Shown piece after piece: positions 11,072 through 21,334 of a stretch of DNA of 64,000 nt (position 1 is its first letter; each line of letters starts with the position of its first letter). The position numbers were made by a program, and so were the translations under genes. Location of the stretch: the NCBI RefSeq assembly GCF_010389155.1, contig NC_057761.1, forward strand, positions 15,254,501-15,318,500. Direction: 5' to 3'. Source of the stretch: Erigeron canadensis (Eukaryota; Streptophyta; Magnoliopsida; Asterales; Asteraceae). Under the pieces are notes generated by a model. That model made no database searches, was not told the DNA's origin, and saw only the letters and a program-made list of their open reading frames with translations.

Positions 11072-11134
11072 TAAGGATTGTAGAACATGGTTATCGAACG
11101 CTTAGGTGACACTGACCATGGTTTACATTCTTTG
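11072..11134 (+). ncRNA. A: stem-loop 3 with variant loop
   Basis: Arms 11072-11091 and 11115-11134 pair at 18 of 20 positions, counting three G-U pairs. The loop is TATCGAACGC then TTAGGTGACACTG. It keeps CGAACGC and GTGACACTG, which also occur together in B (44632-44655) and F (22880-22900). D copy: 49904-49966. Confidence 0.65.
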
Positions 11135-12458
11135 AAGCATTCTTGAGGTTGAAAAGCCAAAAGACCGAACTATGTTAGAGGTTTGCTTTGTGCTTTTCTC
11201 AATGATACATAGGAAATCCGATAAATGAAAATACATTTCCTTCGGTCATTTCATTAATCCTTTCGATTTTTGAATGCAAATGGATCATTCTTATCCGGTT
11301 TCTTTTCTCATCACCCAAACACAGAAAACATCAACACCATGATACAATGTTTATCCCAAACAACTTCAATCTTACATTTTAGTCATCCATAGGAACAATT
11401 GGGTTGGTTTATATGGATAGATTGATGTTTTGATGGTTGATAATTCTCCATGAGCATAATGTCTAGATTTTAATCATAATTATTTCTTTTAAACAATCGA
11501 TTCAATCAATGTTTGCATAATGACATTGGTTCTCAACTTTGTCATTATGAGGGGGAGAAAATAGTATGATTGATTATTGATTAGGAGAAGAAATTAGAAT
11601 GATGAATAAGGACAAGGAGAAAAGTTTGTGTTTGGTTGTTTCAATTGCTTTCAAAGATACTATCATTCAGCTTCTTGTTAAAAGTTTTCAATTTTATTTG
11701 GAGTTCTTTTCTCTTAGATTTCATTTGTGATCATTCTTCTTCAAAGTTTGTTTGATTTCATTCCAAACTGCAAAGGTTCCAAATTCAACTTGAAGACTAT
11801 TCATCTCGAAAGAAAAGGATATACATTCAAGATTTAACGAAGAGACTGTGATTACTCATGAATTGGGGGGGAGCATGATTAATTCGTAAGAGACTTGTCA
11901 AAACCTCATTCAAATATTTACTCTCAAAAGTGCCTTTAAATGATGTGACAAAGATCAAAGCTTCAAAGGACAAAAGATTGAAGATTCGAGACAAAGAAGA
12001 TAAGCTTCAAAAAGAGTCTTCATCAAATTAAAGATCTTCAAGTCATATAACAACACTTTACCAAAAGCTACATTGTACATATCAAGGGGGAGAGTACATA
12101 TCTCTGAAAAATCATTCCAAGATTTCAAAGAAAAGACTTCAAGATTCGAAGATTGAAGAATTTAAGACAAGTTCATACCTTCCGCACCTCAAAAGACAAC
12201 TCTGATTCATGATTCAACAATTTTCAAAGATTCAAGACATACACACACTCATCATTCTCTGTTCTATAAAAACACTGATAATCAACAGATGATCTAACTT
12301 CAAGAAGTCCAAGACCAAGACTGAATCAAGTTCTCCAAAGACAATGAGAAAGGTTTGAAGACTTATTTCCACACACCAATTGTCTTCATGACCAGGCTCA
12401 TCAAATTCATTCCTACAAGACAAAACAACACGTACTTCAGATCTTACAATATATCACT

Positions 12459-12469
12459 AAGGGGGAGAA
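12459..12469 (+). other. A: 3' polypurine tract
   Basis: AAGGGGGAGAA abuts the 3' LTR and would prime plus-strand DNA synthesis. Four further G-rich tracts lie upstream; multiple polypurine tracts are described for Sireviruses. Confidence 0.9.
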
Positions 12470-12792
12470 TGTTAGAAATCCAAAAATAGTGATACATTGT
12501 AATTTAAGTTATGGACTTACTTGTAGTTAAGTCATAAGTTGATGATTTCTAAGGTTGATGGGCTAATAGTGAGAATTAGCATAGTTGATGTGTTTAGACT
12601 ATAAATAGCCCTCAATCCCTTAGAAATCATAACAATAAGCATAACTCTTGACATACATTCCATACCATTACACCTGAATAACACACACTTAATCCTAATT
12701 CTCTCTCAACACACACACAAACACCAAGAACACACACACTAACCAAACGCCATTGTTGATGTGAATTCGAGTGATAAAATCGTGTTGTTACA
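12470..12792 (+). repeat. A: 3' LTR (323 bp)
   Basis: Same length and termini as the 5' LTR, with two substitutions. It ends TTGTTACA at 12792 and is followed by the second GTTCT. F's coding sequence resumes directly after. Confidence 0.95.
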
Positions 12793-12797
12793 GTTCT
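12793..12797 (+). repeat. Target-site duplication of A, right copy (GTTCT)
   Basis: Second copy of the five target bases. Joining 746 to 12798 restores the F reading frame through the KGIVLDLEGN segment. Confidence 0.95.
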
Positions 12798-14937
12798 GGA
12801 TTTGGAAGGTAATGTGGTGTTAATTGCTGAGAGATATGATTCCTTGTATTCTTTTGATATGAGAAGTGCAACTGTTACAAGAGAAGTATGTTTCATGTCA
12901 AAGAATCAAGATGAGTTGAATTGGTTGTGGCATAAGAGGCTGTCTCATATGAATTTCAAAGACATCAACAAGCTGTGTAAGAAAGAGTTGGTGTCTAGTC
13001 TGCCAGTGATAAAATATGAGAAGGACAAGCTGTGTGGTCCTTGTGAAAAGGGTAAGCAACATAAAGCTTCCTTTAAGTCAAAAACATGTTCAACCATTGA
13101 CAGTTGTTTAGATTTGCTGCACATGGATCTGTTTGGACCAATAAGTACTCCTTCATTTAATGGAATGAGGTATATTTTGGTCATTGTTGATGAATATTCA
13201 AGATATACATGGGTTTTCTTTTTGAAGCATAAAAGTGATGCAGCTGATAGTATTATTCATTTCATCAAGCAAGCAGAAATACTATACAAAAGGCTTGTTA
13301 GGCAGTTGAGGAGTGACAATGGCACTGAATTCAAGAATGTCACTCTCAACTCATTCTGCAGTGAGAAAGGTATTTCACAAGTGTACTCAGCAGCAAGAAC
13401 TCCCCAACAAAATGGAGTTGCAGAAAGAAGAAACAGAACCCTGATTGAAGCTGCCAGATCCATGATGGCACAAAACAATGTCAAGCCTCATTTTTGGGCT
13501 GAAGCTATTCACACAGCCTGCTTCACTCAAAACAGATCTCTTATTATGAAAAGACACCAGAAAACTGCATATGAACTTCTCAGGGGGAGAAAACCAGAAA
13601 TTGGTTTTCTAAGAATGTTTGGCAGTCCTTGTTACATTCTGAATCAGAAAGACCATCTTGGCAAGTTTGAAGAAAAAGAAGATGAAGGCATCCTACTTGG
13701 ATATGCCACAATGATGAAGGCCTACAGAGTGTACAATAAAAGAACCAAATCTATTGAAAAATCTGTAAACGTGACAATTGATGAAGGCTGCTCCAAGCCA
13801 GACTGCTCTCTACTTGAAGATGACAATATTGATTTTGAAGAACTGATTGTTCCTGAAAAGGAGCCTCCCTCTAATCCATCAATTGAAAATAAGAATGCTC
13901 AAACTCAGGGGGAGCAAGTATTTGAAGAAGAAGAGTTACTTATTTTTGAAAATGTGTAAGCTGATCCTTCTCAAGAAATTATTCCAGTGAATGACTCCCA
14001 AGCTGACTCTGTTCCATCAACTCCAATCCATACTGACCATTTGATTCCTCAAAATGATCAAGCTGGAACGTCTAATGTGAGTCAGCCCATTGTCCAAGAA
14101 TCAAATAATACCCATCATGTAACTAAATGGACAAGGAGTCATCCAATCAACCAAATCATTGGTGATCCTTTATCTGGTGTAAAAACAAGAAGGAAGGCAA
14201 CAGGCAATTTTTGCATGTTTGTCAATTTTGTGAGTAAAATGGAGCCAACTGAGGTTGCTGAAGCTCTGTCAGATTCATCTTGGGTAAATGCGATGCAAGA
14301 TGAATTAACACAGTTTGAAAGAAACAAGGTTTGGGAACTTGTTCCAAGACCTCATCATTCTAAAACTGTGATTGGAACCAAATGGGTCTACAGAAACAAG
14401 ATGGATGAAAGAGGAGTTGTGATCAGAAACAAGGCAAGATAAGTAGCTCTTGGATACAGACAAGAAGATGGGATTGACTATGATGAAACCTTTGCTCCAG
14501 TAGCAAGACTGGAAGCCATCAGAATGTTTTTGGCTTACTCTGCTAACAAAGGCTTCAAGGTTTATCAAATGGATGTGAAAAGTGCTTTTCTGAATGGGAA
14601 ATTGAAAGAAGAAGTCTATGTTGAACAACCTCCAGGTTTTGAAAGTTCAAAGTTTTCTAATCATGTGTATAAGCTTGACAAGGCTCTCTATGGCCTCAAA
14701 CAAGCTCCAAGAGCATGATATGATACTTTATCTAAATTCTTATTAGAAAAAAAGTTCAAAAGAGGTAATGTTGACAAGACTTTATTTGTGAGAAAATACA
14801 ATGGTGATATTTTACTTGTACAAATATATGTAGATGACATAATTTTTGGTTCTAGCAGTGAAAGACTTTGCAAAAAGTTTTCTAAATTAATGTCTAAAAA
14901 GTATGAGATGAGCATGATGGGAGAACTCAACTATTTT
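12798..14937 (+). pseudogene. F: integrase and reverse transcriptase, with stops
   Basis: Pre-integrase WHKRLSH and CGPC form the HHCC zinc site. Integrase carries LLHMDLFGP, SDNGTEF and NGVAERRNR for the D-D-E triad. RT follows from WVNAMQDEL through [11 protein letters not shown] and YVDD (about 14826-14837). The frame is constant but holds TAA at 13954-13956 or adjacent, TAA at 14440 where relatives have Leu, and TGA at 14716 where relatives have Trp. RT is cut after GELNYF by the organelle-DNA insertion. Two or more stops make it nonfunctional. Confidence 0.88.
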
Positions 14938-15749
14938 TGGCTTTCCTTTCTCTGATAGAGGCTCGCTTCTTCAATTCAAGTTCAGCTTGCTGCTTTACCC
15001 CTGCCTTTAGACGATAAAGCCTTCTTTTACATCCCATCCCCTAGACAAAGCCTTTGGCTCTACTCTAATTGGCAACGAGACCTTGGATTGATTCCTTCCT
15101 AACCTATGGGCCCTTTTGCCAGATTATTTCCAATGTAATCATAAAAGGCTAATTTTTCAGGAATTTTAGACCAAGATTCTGATAAACTTTGATTTTCGGC
15201 TAACCCAGCGCTAACTCTTCTATATATTTCTTGTTGGAAGTACCCCTGATCAACGGGAAGTGGTTTAGGAAAGGACTTTAGAATAGGATGGTAGTGCTAG
15301 CAGGAAAGCAAGTGAATGAATCCCATCCCCTAGCGAGTAAAGTGCTTACTCGTTCACTCGTTATTAGTCACTCATTCCCATGCGGTAGAGAAAGAATGAG
15401 ACAAAAGGATGGGAATGAATGGGAAGACTGGAGTAGTCTCTTCGTTAGCCGGAAGGAATTAGTTTCCACTAGCCTCATTCGAAGAACGAACAAGAAAAGG
15501 CTTACTGTTTAGGTTTTTAGCCTTTGTAATCGTAATCTAATTTCAATAATTTTTTCCATAGGTTAGTTTCTTTATTTTAGAGCTCGGGGAGTGTCTTGAG
15601 TTCTTTGTTTGGTTGCCTGGGGTGGGGTATGCCCCTTCATTTATGTTTACTTCGGGGGCATCTAACCCACAAGGGAATGGATAATACGAGGGAAACCTGA
15701 CCAGGGAAGGGAGCACAACCGGCTTATCAGAAGGCTTCATCCTCGCGTT

Positions 15750-15959
15750 TCATTTAAATGAATATATAGTTCCAGCACCGATGACTTTTAAACCCTCCAT
15801 AACAAAGTAGTGCGGAGAACTAGTAAGAATTAGGCCTGCCATCCAATTTGGATGATCCGCCGAATCCATTGCTGACTCCAAGCTATTTATTCCGTTTCCC
15901 GAAATGGTGACCATAACTTGTTTTCCCGGGAAAGGGTTTAGATCTATATCGCAATACAT
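15750..15959 (-). other. Unrecognised short ORF in organelle-like block
   Basis: A 69-codon minus-strand frame with ordinary-looking protein composition (NPFPGKQVMVTISGNG near its start). I do not recognise it. It may be part of a mitochondrial or plastid-derived ORF, or simply chance. There is no supporting context beyond lying in organelle-like DNA. Confidence 0.25.
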
Positions 15960-16020
15960 AGCCCGTAGTGGGGTGGGGAAGGCTGTTTGGTAAAGGCGGA
16001 TCCTCCTGTAGGTACGTAGA

Positions 16021-16068
16021 CAACCTTCTCAACAACTAAGAGATCCCTTCGAGGAACATGGGGACTAA
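16021..16068 (+). pseudogene. psbN: psbN C-terminal fragment (plastid origin)
   Basis: Fifteen codons encode QPSQQLRDPFEEHGD followed by TAA, the well-known C-terminus of plastid PsbN, a small photosystem II assembly factor. The upstream two thirds of the gene are absent and replaced by unrelated sequence, so this is a relic. It marks the block as organelle derived. Confidence 0.85.
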
Positions 16069-16114
16069 TTGAATTAATGAGCCTCCCAATATTGGGAGTC
16101 TCATTAATTCAATT
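16068..16114. terminator. Plastid-type palindrome after psbN
   Basis: AATTGAATTAATGAGCCTCC is followed, after AATATT, by its near-perfect inverted copy with one mismatch (GGGAGTCTCATTAATTCAATT). This matches the hairpin between the convergent psbN and psbT genes in plastids, which stabilises transcript ends. It has no role in the nucleus. Confidence 0.7.
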
Positions 16115-16225
16115 GCGATACTGAAAAATCAAATGATTTTTTTATTTTTTAGTTTGAATAGTTCTTAAACAGAAGAATGGCGATAAAGAGGAAATGATTC
16201 AAATTCAAGAAAAAAAGAGTCGAAT

Positions 16226-16315
16226 TGAGTTACACAAACCAAAAATGGTATTTTCATAAATCAAGGAATATATGTTAAAGATTTGCTGAACAAATTTGGT
16301 TTTAGTGATTGCTCA
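16226..16315 (+). pseudogene. F: short RT segment between two insertions
   Basis: GIFINQG, then YVKDLLNKFGFSDCS, matches the copia RT thumb region (A has [17 protein letters not shown]). It is the only F sequence between the organelle block and block G. It ends at GCTCA, the target duplication of G, and continues at 20098. Confidence 0.8.
16311..16315. repeat. Target-site duplication of G, left copy (GCTCA)
   Basis: GCTCA here is repeated at 20093-20097. Removing G and one copy rejoins F's RT at the conserved SPM motif before RNase H. Confidence 0.92.
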
Positions 16316-19300
16316 TGTAACACCCCGACTAAGGCGGAAACACGAGATGCCACAGAACGACATGGCACAAAAGATTTGAATATAAAATATCAACACAAGT
16401 TTTCAAATGACATTCAAAATCCAAAAGATTACAAATTTAAGATGACGTCCAAATCCATTACATAACCAAATTCATAAATAAAATGTTTAAATGTTTGCAA
16501 TACTTGTCCAGCCATACAAGCATATTAGAGTCCAAAAGGGGCGGTCCAAGCTACGCACCTAAATCTTTAACCTGAAAAGCATGAAGAAGAAGGAGTGTCA
16601 ACTACGAGAGTTGAGTGAGTTCATAGGTTTTTAACTAACAACATAAAGTGTATATATATATATATCCATCATAACCGAAAATTTGAGAGTCACCAAAATT
16701 TCCATGTATACCTCCAATGTAACATTTGAAAAGCGTATGTTCCACTTACTATAATCAAACGTAGTAAAATTACTATCATATAACCACAAGGGTATAATTC
16801 AATCAACCTTGATGAGTAAATGCTTGAGCCACCACTACTACCATTTTTTCAAAGTCCAATAATAAATAAATAAATCTTGCACGAGCTATCAATCAAGTGC
16901 CGTAATAATAATAATATGAAAGGGGTCGTGCCATGGAGACGACCTAAGTAAGGTAGCTAGAACACCCGTGGTCGGACTGGAAGCGGAGGTTGTCATAAAG
17001 GCAACCAACCTTCCACCGTTACACAATTGGGTGGGTGGACGAAACCTAGTTGCGCAACTAACTAACTACAGGCCTCCATAATCGGAGTAAATAGTAGTGA
17101 ACCGAAGAAAGCGGTTTGACAGAACTCAAGCTCATCATATAAATCATTTATCATAATGAACATACGAAATAATTTCATTTCATAATCATAATATCAAGAA
17201 TCATTTCATATATATGTAATAATAAAAGCAATTTAGCTTATATATCATGCTTTTCACCCCGATAGTTAAAACACATAAAATAGTTTGAAAGGGGGCTATG
17301 ACTCACTTGAATTGAGAGTGAAAGAGGGCTGATCAAAAGTGAGATCTCCGGCTAGTGGTGTCTTTCCTCAAGCAAGCCTAAACCATGGTATTCGAAATAT
17401 GCACAACGTAAGTGTGTGTCGCATGACTAGTAAACTAGATCATGAGATGTATGCTAGTAGACTTGCCCAACTTTGGTTGTTGTTTAAATTATGGAATTCA
17501 AGTACATTATGTTGTTCACCTCATTTGGTTGGAAGACATTTGGTAGTAAAGGTCATTCATACGATTTTGTTCGGTTATTGGAATTTCGGTAGTTTAACTT
17601 TGTATTATATATATTTTCCATTGCATGCTTTGTTTAATACCCATATTTGACATTTGTGTTCTCATAATATTAATGTTATTATATGTTACTGATTTATAAT
17701 TATTTATTTAATTTAATGTTATTTAATTAATTTATTTACTTATTTTATTGGTTTATTAATTAAATAATTCCTTATAATTATTTTTAAGTCCTTAAATTAC
17801 CTCTAAAATTCATAGATAATTATAGATGGATTATCTACTGATTTTCGAGTCTTTTTATTTGTAACATTGTGATTCTTATATTTATTTGTGCCTTATTTCT
17901 ATTTATTTAATAATAATGATTAATTAGTGACTTTTACTTAATAATTTACTTTTAAATTGTATAGTTCTTGTTCCCTTGCTTGTAGTTATTTTTCCCCAGT
18001 AGGTTTTGGTCACTTTTATCATTGGTTAAGTGGCTTTGATTAGATTCATGGTTTATATAATTTATTTATTAATTTATATACCTTTTAATTACCATTTTAA
18101 TTCATTAAATCATAGAAATCCTTACAAATCACCACAAGAGTTTTAGTCCAAAAATTCCAGCCCTTTTTGGCAACTTATATCAACACAAATTCATATCAAT
18201 TCAACCTCCCTTGTGTCTTGCTTAAATTGAGGATTTTATATTTGAAAATCGTTTACCGAAATAGTAATTTTAGCCTCATTTCTTAGGCTATTAAGGTACT
18301 TCAAAATGGATTTTCATCCTAAATTCAAAATTCACAGTAAGTTCATCATATTTTGGTGGTTCAAGTCGTGATGGTGGTGGTGGTGTGATATGTGCAATTT
18401 AGTGCTTTTGGTTAGTGATTATTTGACCCGAAAAGACGATTTTTGAACTTATTCTTGCCATGCATCAAATGACTTGAGTTTTATACTTTTAATATGTCAT
18501 ATTTCCAGTATGTTCATCACATTTTCATGGTCATAAAGTTATGGTGCATGTGTGTGCTCAAAATGCATTTTAACAAGCTTTCGGTTTTCGATTTCAAGCC
18601 TATTTTGCCTTGTTTGGTTCCATAATCATATTTTTGTCATTACCATAATTTTTCCAAAATATTAACCTTGATATTAACACATTTTTCACTTATGACAAGC
18701 CTAGCTTCATCTCATAATCCAAACAACAATCCAACTTTCTTAAATCTAGCATGCATGTAATCATCTCATCATTTTTAACAACAATCTTTATCCAACAAAA
18801 ATCCATCAACATAAAAATGTATTTTTATGAAATTTTCCAGAAATATGTACGTAAATATTATATAAAATATGTTCATCTTTTTATATAAAAAGTTACTTTA
18901 CAACTAATCAACACATATCCACCTTTTTGATGCTAACTTTCATAGATCCAACACTTTATCAATAAAATCTATATTTTTATAAATATTTCCAGAAATATTA
19001 ACTTCATAATATGTATGAATATATCCATCTTTCAAAGGAAAAATCATATCAAAAGCTATATAATATATAACTACACTTTTGGGTCTTTAACTAGTTGAAT
19101 CCTTGGATCTTTCTTCATGGATTCAACATGCATGAGCATGGAAAGAAAGATCCTATCAACTTTGCCCTCATCAAGTGTATATTCAAGAGAAACATGAAGA
19201 AAACATGGACTTTTGATAAAACCTTTTTAATATGAACAAGAATAAGATTAATCTAACAAAGAGATGAAGATATATACCCTTGAAGAACACTTTGAGATGA

Positions 19301-20092
19301 AGAAAAGATGGCAGAAAATCGTGGCCTTTCTTGCACCAAATAACCCTTGTTTCAACCTTATATTAACCCTTAAACCTTAGCTTAACACCACCCTTGCTTA
19401 ATCTAATCTAAACCCTTATTATTAACAAGTTTTTAGATGAGTTTAGCTTTGTTTTTCCTTTGTTCTTGGGCTGGCCGAAATCAAGAGGGAGAGAGGGAGA
19501 AAAGGAAGAGTTTTTGAGAGAAAATGAGTTATGTGTGTGTTGGGAGAAGAGAGAGTTTGAGTGTTATTTTCCTTGGAAGTGTAACAGTGTGAAATTTGAA
19601 ATGAGTGTGTGTGTGTCTAAGGGGGGGAGGGACGGCCAAAAGGAGGGGGAAAAGGAAAGACACACATTTTTTTTTTTATAAAATTTTGTTGTATAAGTAT
19701 AAGTGTAGGTATATGTTAAGTGTGGATTTAATTTGTAAGTGTTTTATTAGTAAAATGTAAGTAATTGGTTATTTTAGTTAGGAATATGTATATGTATGCA
19801 TATGTCATGTATATATATGTGTATGGACATATTTTTTGTATTTTTAGTTGGTTACATAGGTCATTGGTTGTAAATTCGTATTCATTTTTAAGCTTATATG
19901 CTTACTTATTAAGTTTTCGACGCTTTTACGCACATAATACTTCAAATTATATTTTTAGTTGGAAATTTTACTTATTATGATCATATTTACTTGATTTGGT
20001 TTTGTTTTTGATTTGTTGGATATTTCATAGGGATTTTGATTGGTATCTCAATTTGTGAGACTTAAGTTATTATTATCGTAACGGTTGTTACA
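16316..20092. mobile_element. Block G: 3.8-kb probable solo LTR of a gypsy element
   Basis: It starts TGTAACACC and ends GGTTGTTACA, giving 7-bp terminal inverted bases with TG...CA ends. GCTCA is duplicated on both sides (16311-16315, 20093-20097). I see no PBS, polypurine tract, gag or pol inside and no internal LTR pair. Such ends and length fit a solo LTR of a Ty3/gypsy chromovirus (Tekay/Del-like LTRs are several kb long). A noncoding LARD-type element is the alternative. Strand not determined. It contains a TA microsatellite at about 16648-16664 and otherwise AT-rich sequence with no supported gene. Confidence 0.65.
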
Positions 20093-20097
20093 GCTCA

Positions 20098-20829
20098 CCT
20101 ATGAAAACTCTTATGGGAACTGGTGATAAGCTTAGTGAAGATAAAAGTGGAAAACCTACTGATGTCACTGCTTACAGGGGTATGATAGGCTTTCTACTTT
20201 ACTTGACTGCTAGTAGACCTGATATTATGTTTGCTACACGTCTATGTGCAAGATATCAGGCTAATCCTAAAGAATCACATCTTAAAGCAGTGAAGAGAAT
20301 CTTTAGATACCTTAAAGGTAGTCCCAATCTGGGTCTTTGGTATCCCAAAGACTCTGGATTTGATCTAATTGGCTATTCAGATTCTGACTTTGCAGGCTGC
20401 AAGATTGATAGAAAAAGTACTTCTGGAGCTTGTCAATTGCTTGGCAATAGACTTGTAAGCTGGTCTAGCAAGAAGCAACATTCAGTTTCCATCTCTACAG
20501 CGGAAGCTGAGTATGTTGCTGCTGGAAGCTGTTGTTCACAAATTTTGTGGATGCAATTTCAGCTACAAGATTATGATGTCACTGCCTCAAAGACTCCTAT
20601 CTTTTATGACAATACAAGTGCCATAGCAATCTCCAACAATCCAGTACTTCATTCTAGGACCAAGCATATCGATATCAGATATCACTTCATTAGAGATCAT
20701 GTGATGAAAGAAGATGTTGAACTGCACTTCATTCTAACTGAGAATCAGCTTGCTGATTTGTTTACCAAGCCATTGGATGAAAACAGGTTCAATTTTCTAA
20801 TAAGTAAGCTGGGAATGCTAAATATGTAA
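20098..20829 (+). pseudogene. F: end of RT and RNase H
   Basis: The reading is open for 240 codons: [20 protein letters not shown], then GLWYPKDSGFDL, the RNase H segment [44 protein letters not shown] and the terminal [13 protein letters not shown] with TAA. No stop interrupts it, but it is cut off from the rest of pol by block G, so it cannot work. It shows that F's pol had the standard copia order. Confidence 0.88.
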
Positions 20830-20890
20830 AAGGCAGTGTGATAAGTAATGATAAATTCAACCCCTTTGAATTTTGTTAAAATTTTAAGGG

Positions 20891-20972
20891 CAAGCTGTGC
20901 TTGACTCAGACTACCTGTTGTTACTTGGTAAAAATCAAGTTAAAATGGGTAAGTTGAGTCTGACCCAGCTTG
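20891..20972 (+). ncRNA. F: predicted long stem-loop after pol
   Basis: CAAGCTG (20891-20897) pairs with CAGCTTG (20966-20972), and GACTCA (20903-20908) with TGAGTC (20955-20960). CTACC can pair near GGTAAG, and an inner ACTTG/CAAGT hairpin caps it. It stands 60 bp after the pol stop, the same region that holds stem-loops in A, B and D. The rest of 20830-21334 is AT-rich noncoding with a TA repeat at about 21179-21196. Confidence 0.5.
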
Positions 20973-21334
20973 GGAGCTGTTTTTATTATTAAATATCTCA
21001 GTGCGTTTTATTATTTTGCATATTTTATTTAGTTTAACTTATATATCTTTTCCTGATCAATGAGTGAGTAACACGTGTGGAGGCAACGAACTTTTATTGC
21101 AAAAGTACCCCCACTGGTTGTTCTCATCCAATCAAATCATTTCTCTCTCTTCCCTCCAAACGGTTATTTTAAAATATGTATATATATATATATACACTTT
21201 GTTTAACCCTTGTCCCAAACAAATTGTATTTTTCATACTCTTATTTTTCTCTCATCTTATTTTAACCTAATCTGTGTTCTGTTCCATCAAACTTTTTAGT
21301 CTTCTTCTTTTGTTCTTTAATTATCTAATTATAA

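Larger units (their letters stand above)
9472..12458 (+). other. A: 3-kb noncoding 3' region
   Basis: There is no sizeable ORF between pol and the 3' LTR. It contains a four-hairpin array (9615-9811), three large stem-loops sharing one loop motif (9869-9946, 9998-10069, 11072-11134), and G-rich purine tracts at 10168, 11551, 11865 and 12084. D has the same order in its copy down to the equivalent of about 12150. No envelope-like ORF was seen, unlike F and B. Confidence 0.8.
747..12792 (+). mobile_element. Young full-length copia element A (12.05 kb)
   Basis: The element has two 323-bp LTRs, a tRNA-iMet primer site, a long leader, gag, spacer, an intact pol, a 3-kb noncoding 3' region with several polypurine tracts, and a final polypurine tract against the 3' LTR. 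The LTRs differ at two positions by my reading, so insertion is recent. It is inserted within F's protease region in the same orientation. Gag carries stops despite its youth. Twelve kb is long for Ty1/copia and, with the multiple polypurine tracts, points to a Sirevirus-like lineage (inference). Confidence 0.93.
14938..16225. other. Nuclear insertion of organelle DNA (mitochondrial/plastid mosaic)
   Basis: This block interrupts F's RT between GELNYF and GIFINQG. Its composition is richer in G+C and unlike any transposon here, with the texture of plant mitochondrial intergenic DNA. The last part is clearly plastid-like: the final 15 codons of psbN, then an imperfect palindrome like the psbN/psbT terminator. 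Plant mitochondrial genomes often hold plastid pieces, so one mitochondrial fragment could explain the mosaic (inference). About a dozen RT bases are missing at the join and no target duplication is seen, which fits end-joining repair. Confidence 0.65.

Noticed and set aside
9472..12458. Short frames in A's 3' region as an envelope gene
   Set aside because: None is longer than about 75 codons or conserved with D; the region shows RNA-structure signals instead.
12627..12896. 89-codon minus-strand frame across the 3' LTR
   Set aside because: It reads through LTR and antisense pol sequence, with CA-repeat composition; a shadow frame.
16068..16114. Palindrome as a functional nuclear terminator or new hairpin RNA
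   Set aside because: It directly follows the psbN end and matches the plastid intergenic hairpin, so it is an organelle relic.
19460..19681. 73-codon Glu/Arg-rich frame in block G
   Set aside because: Simple purine-rich repeat (GAGAGAGGGAG) gives the composition; no start context or relatives in the window.
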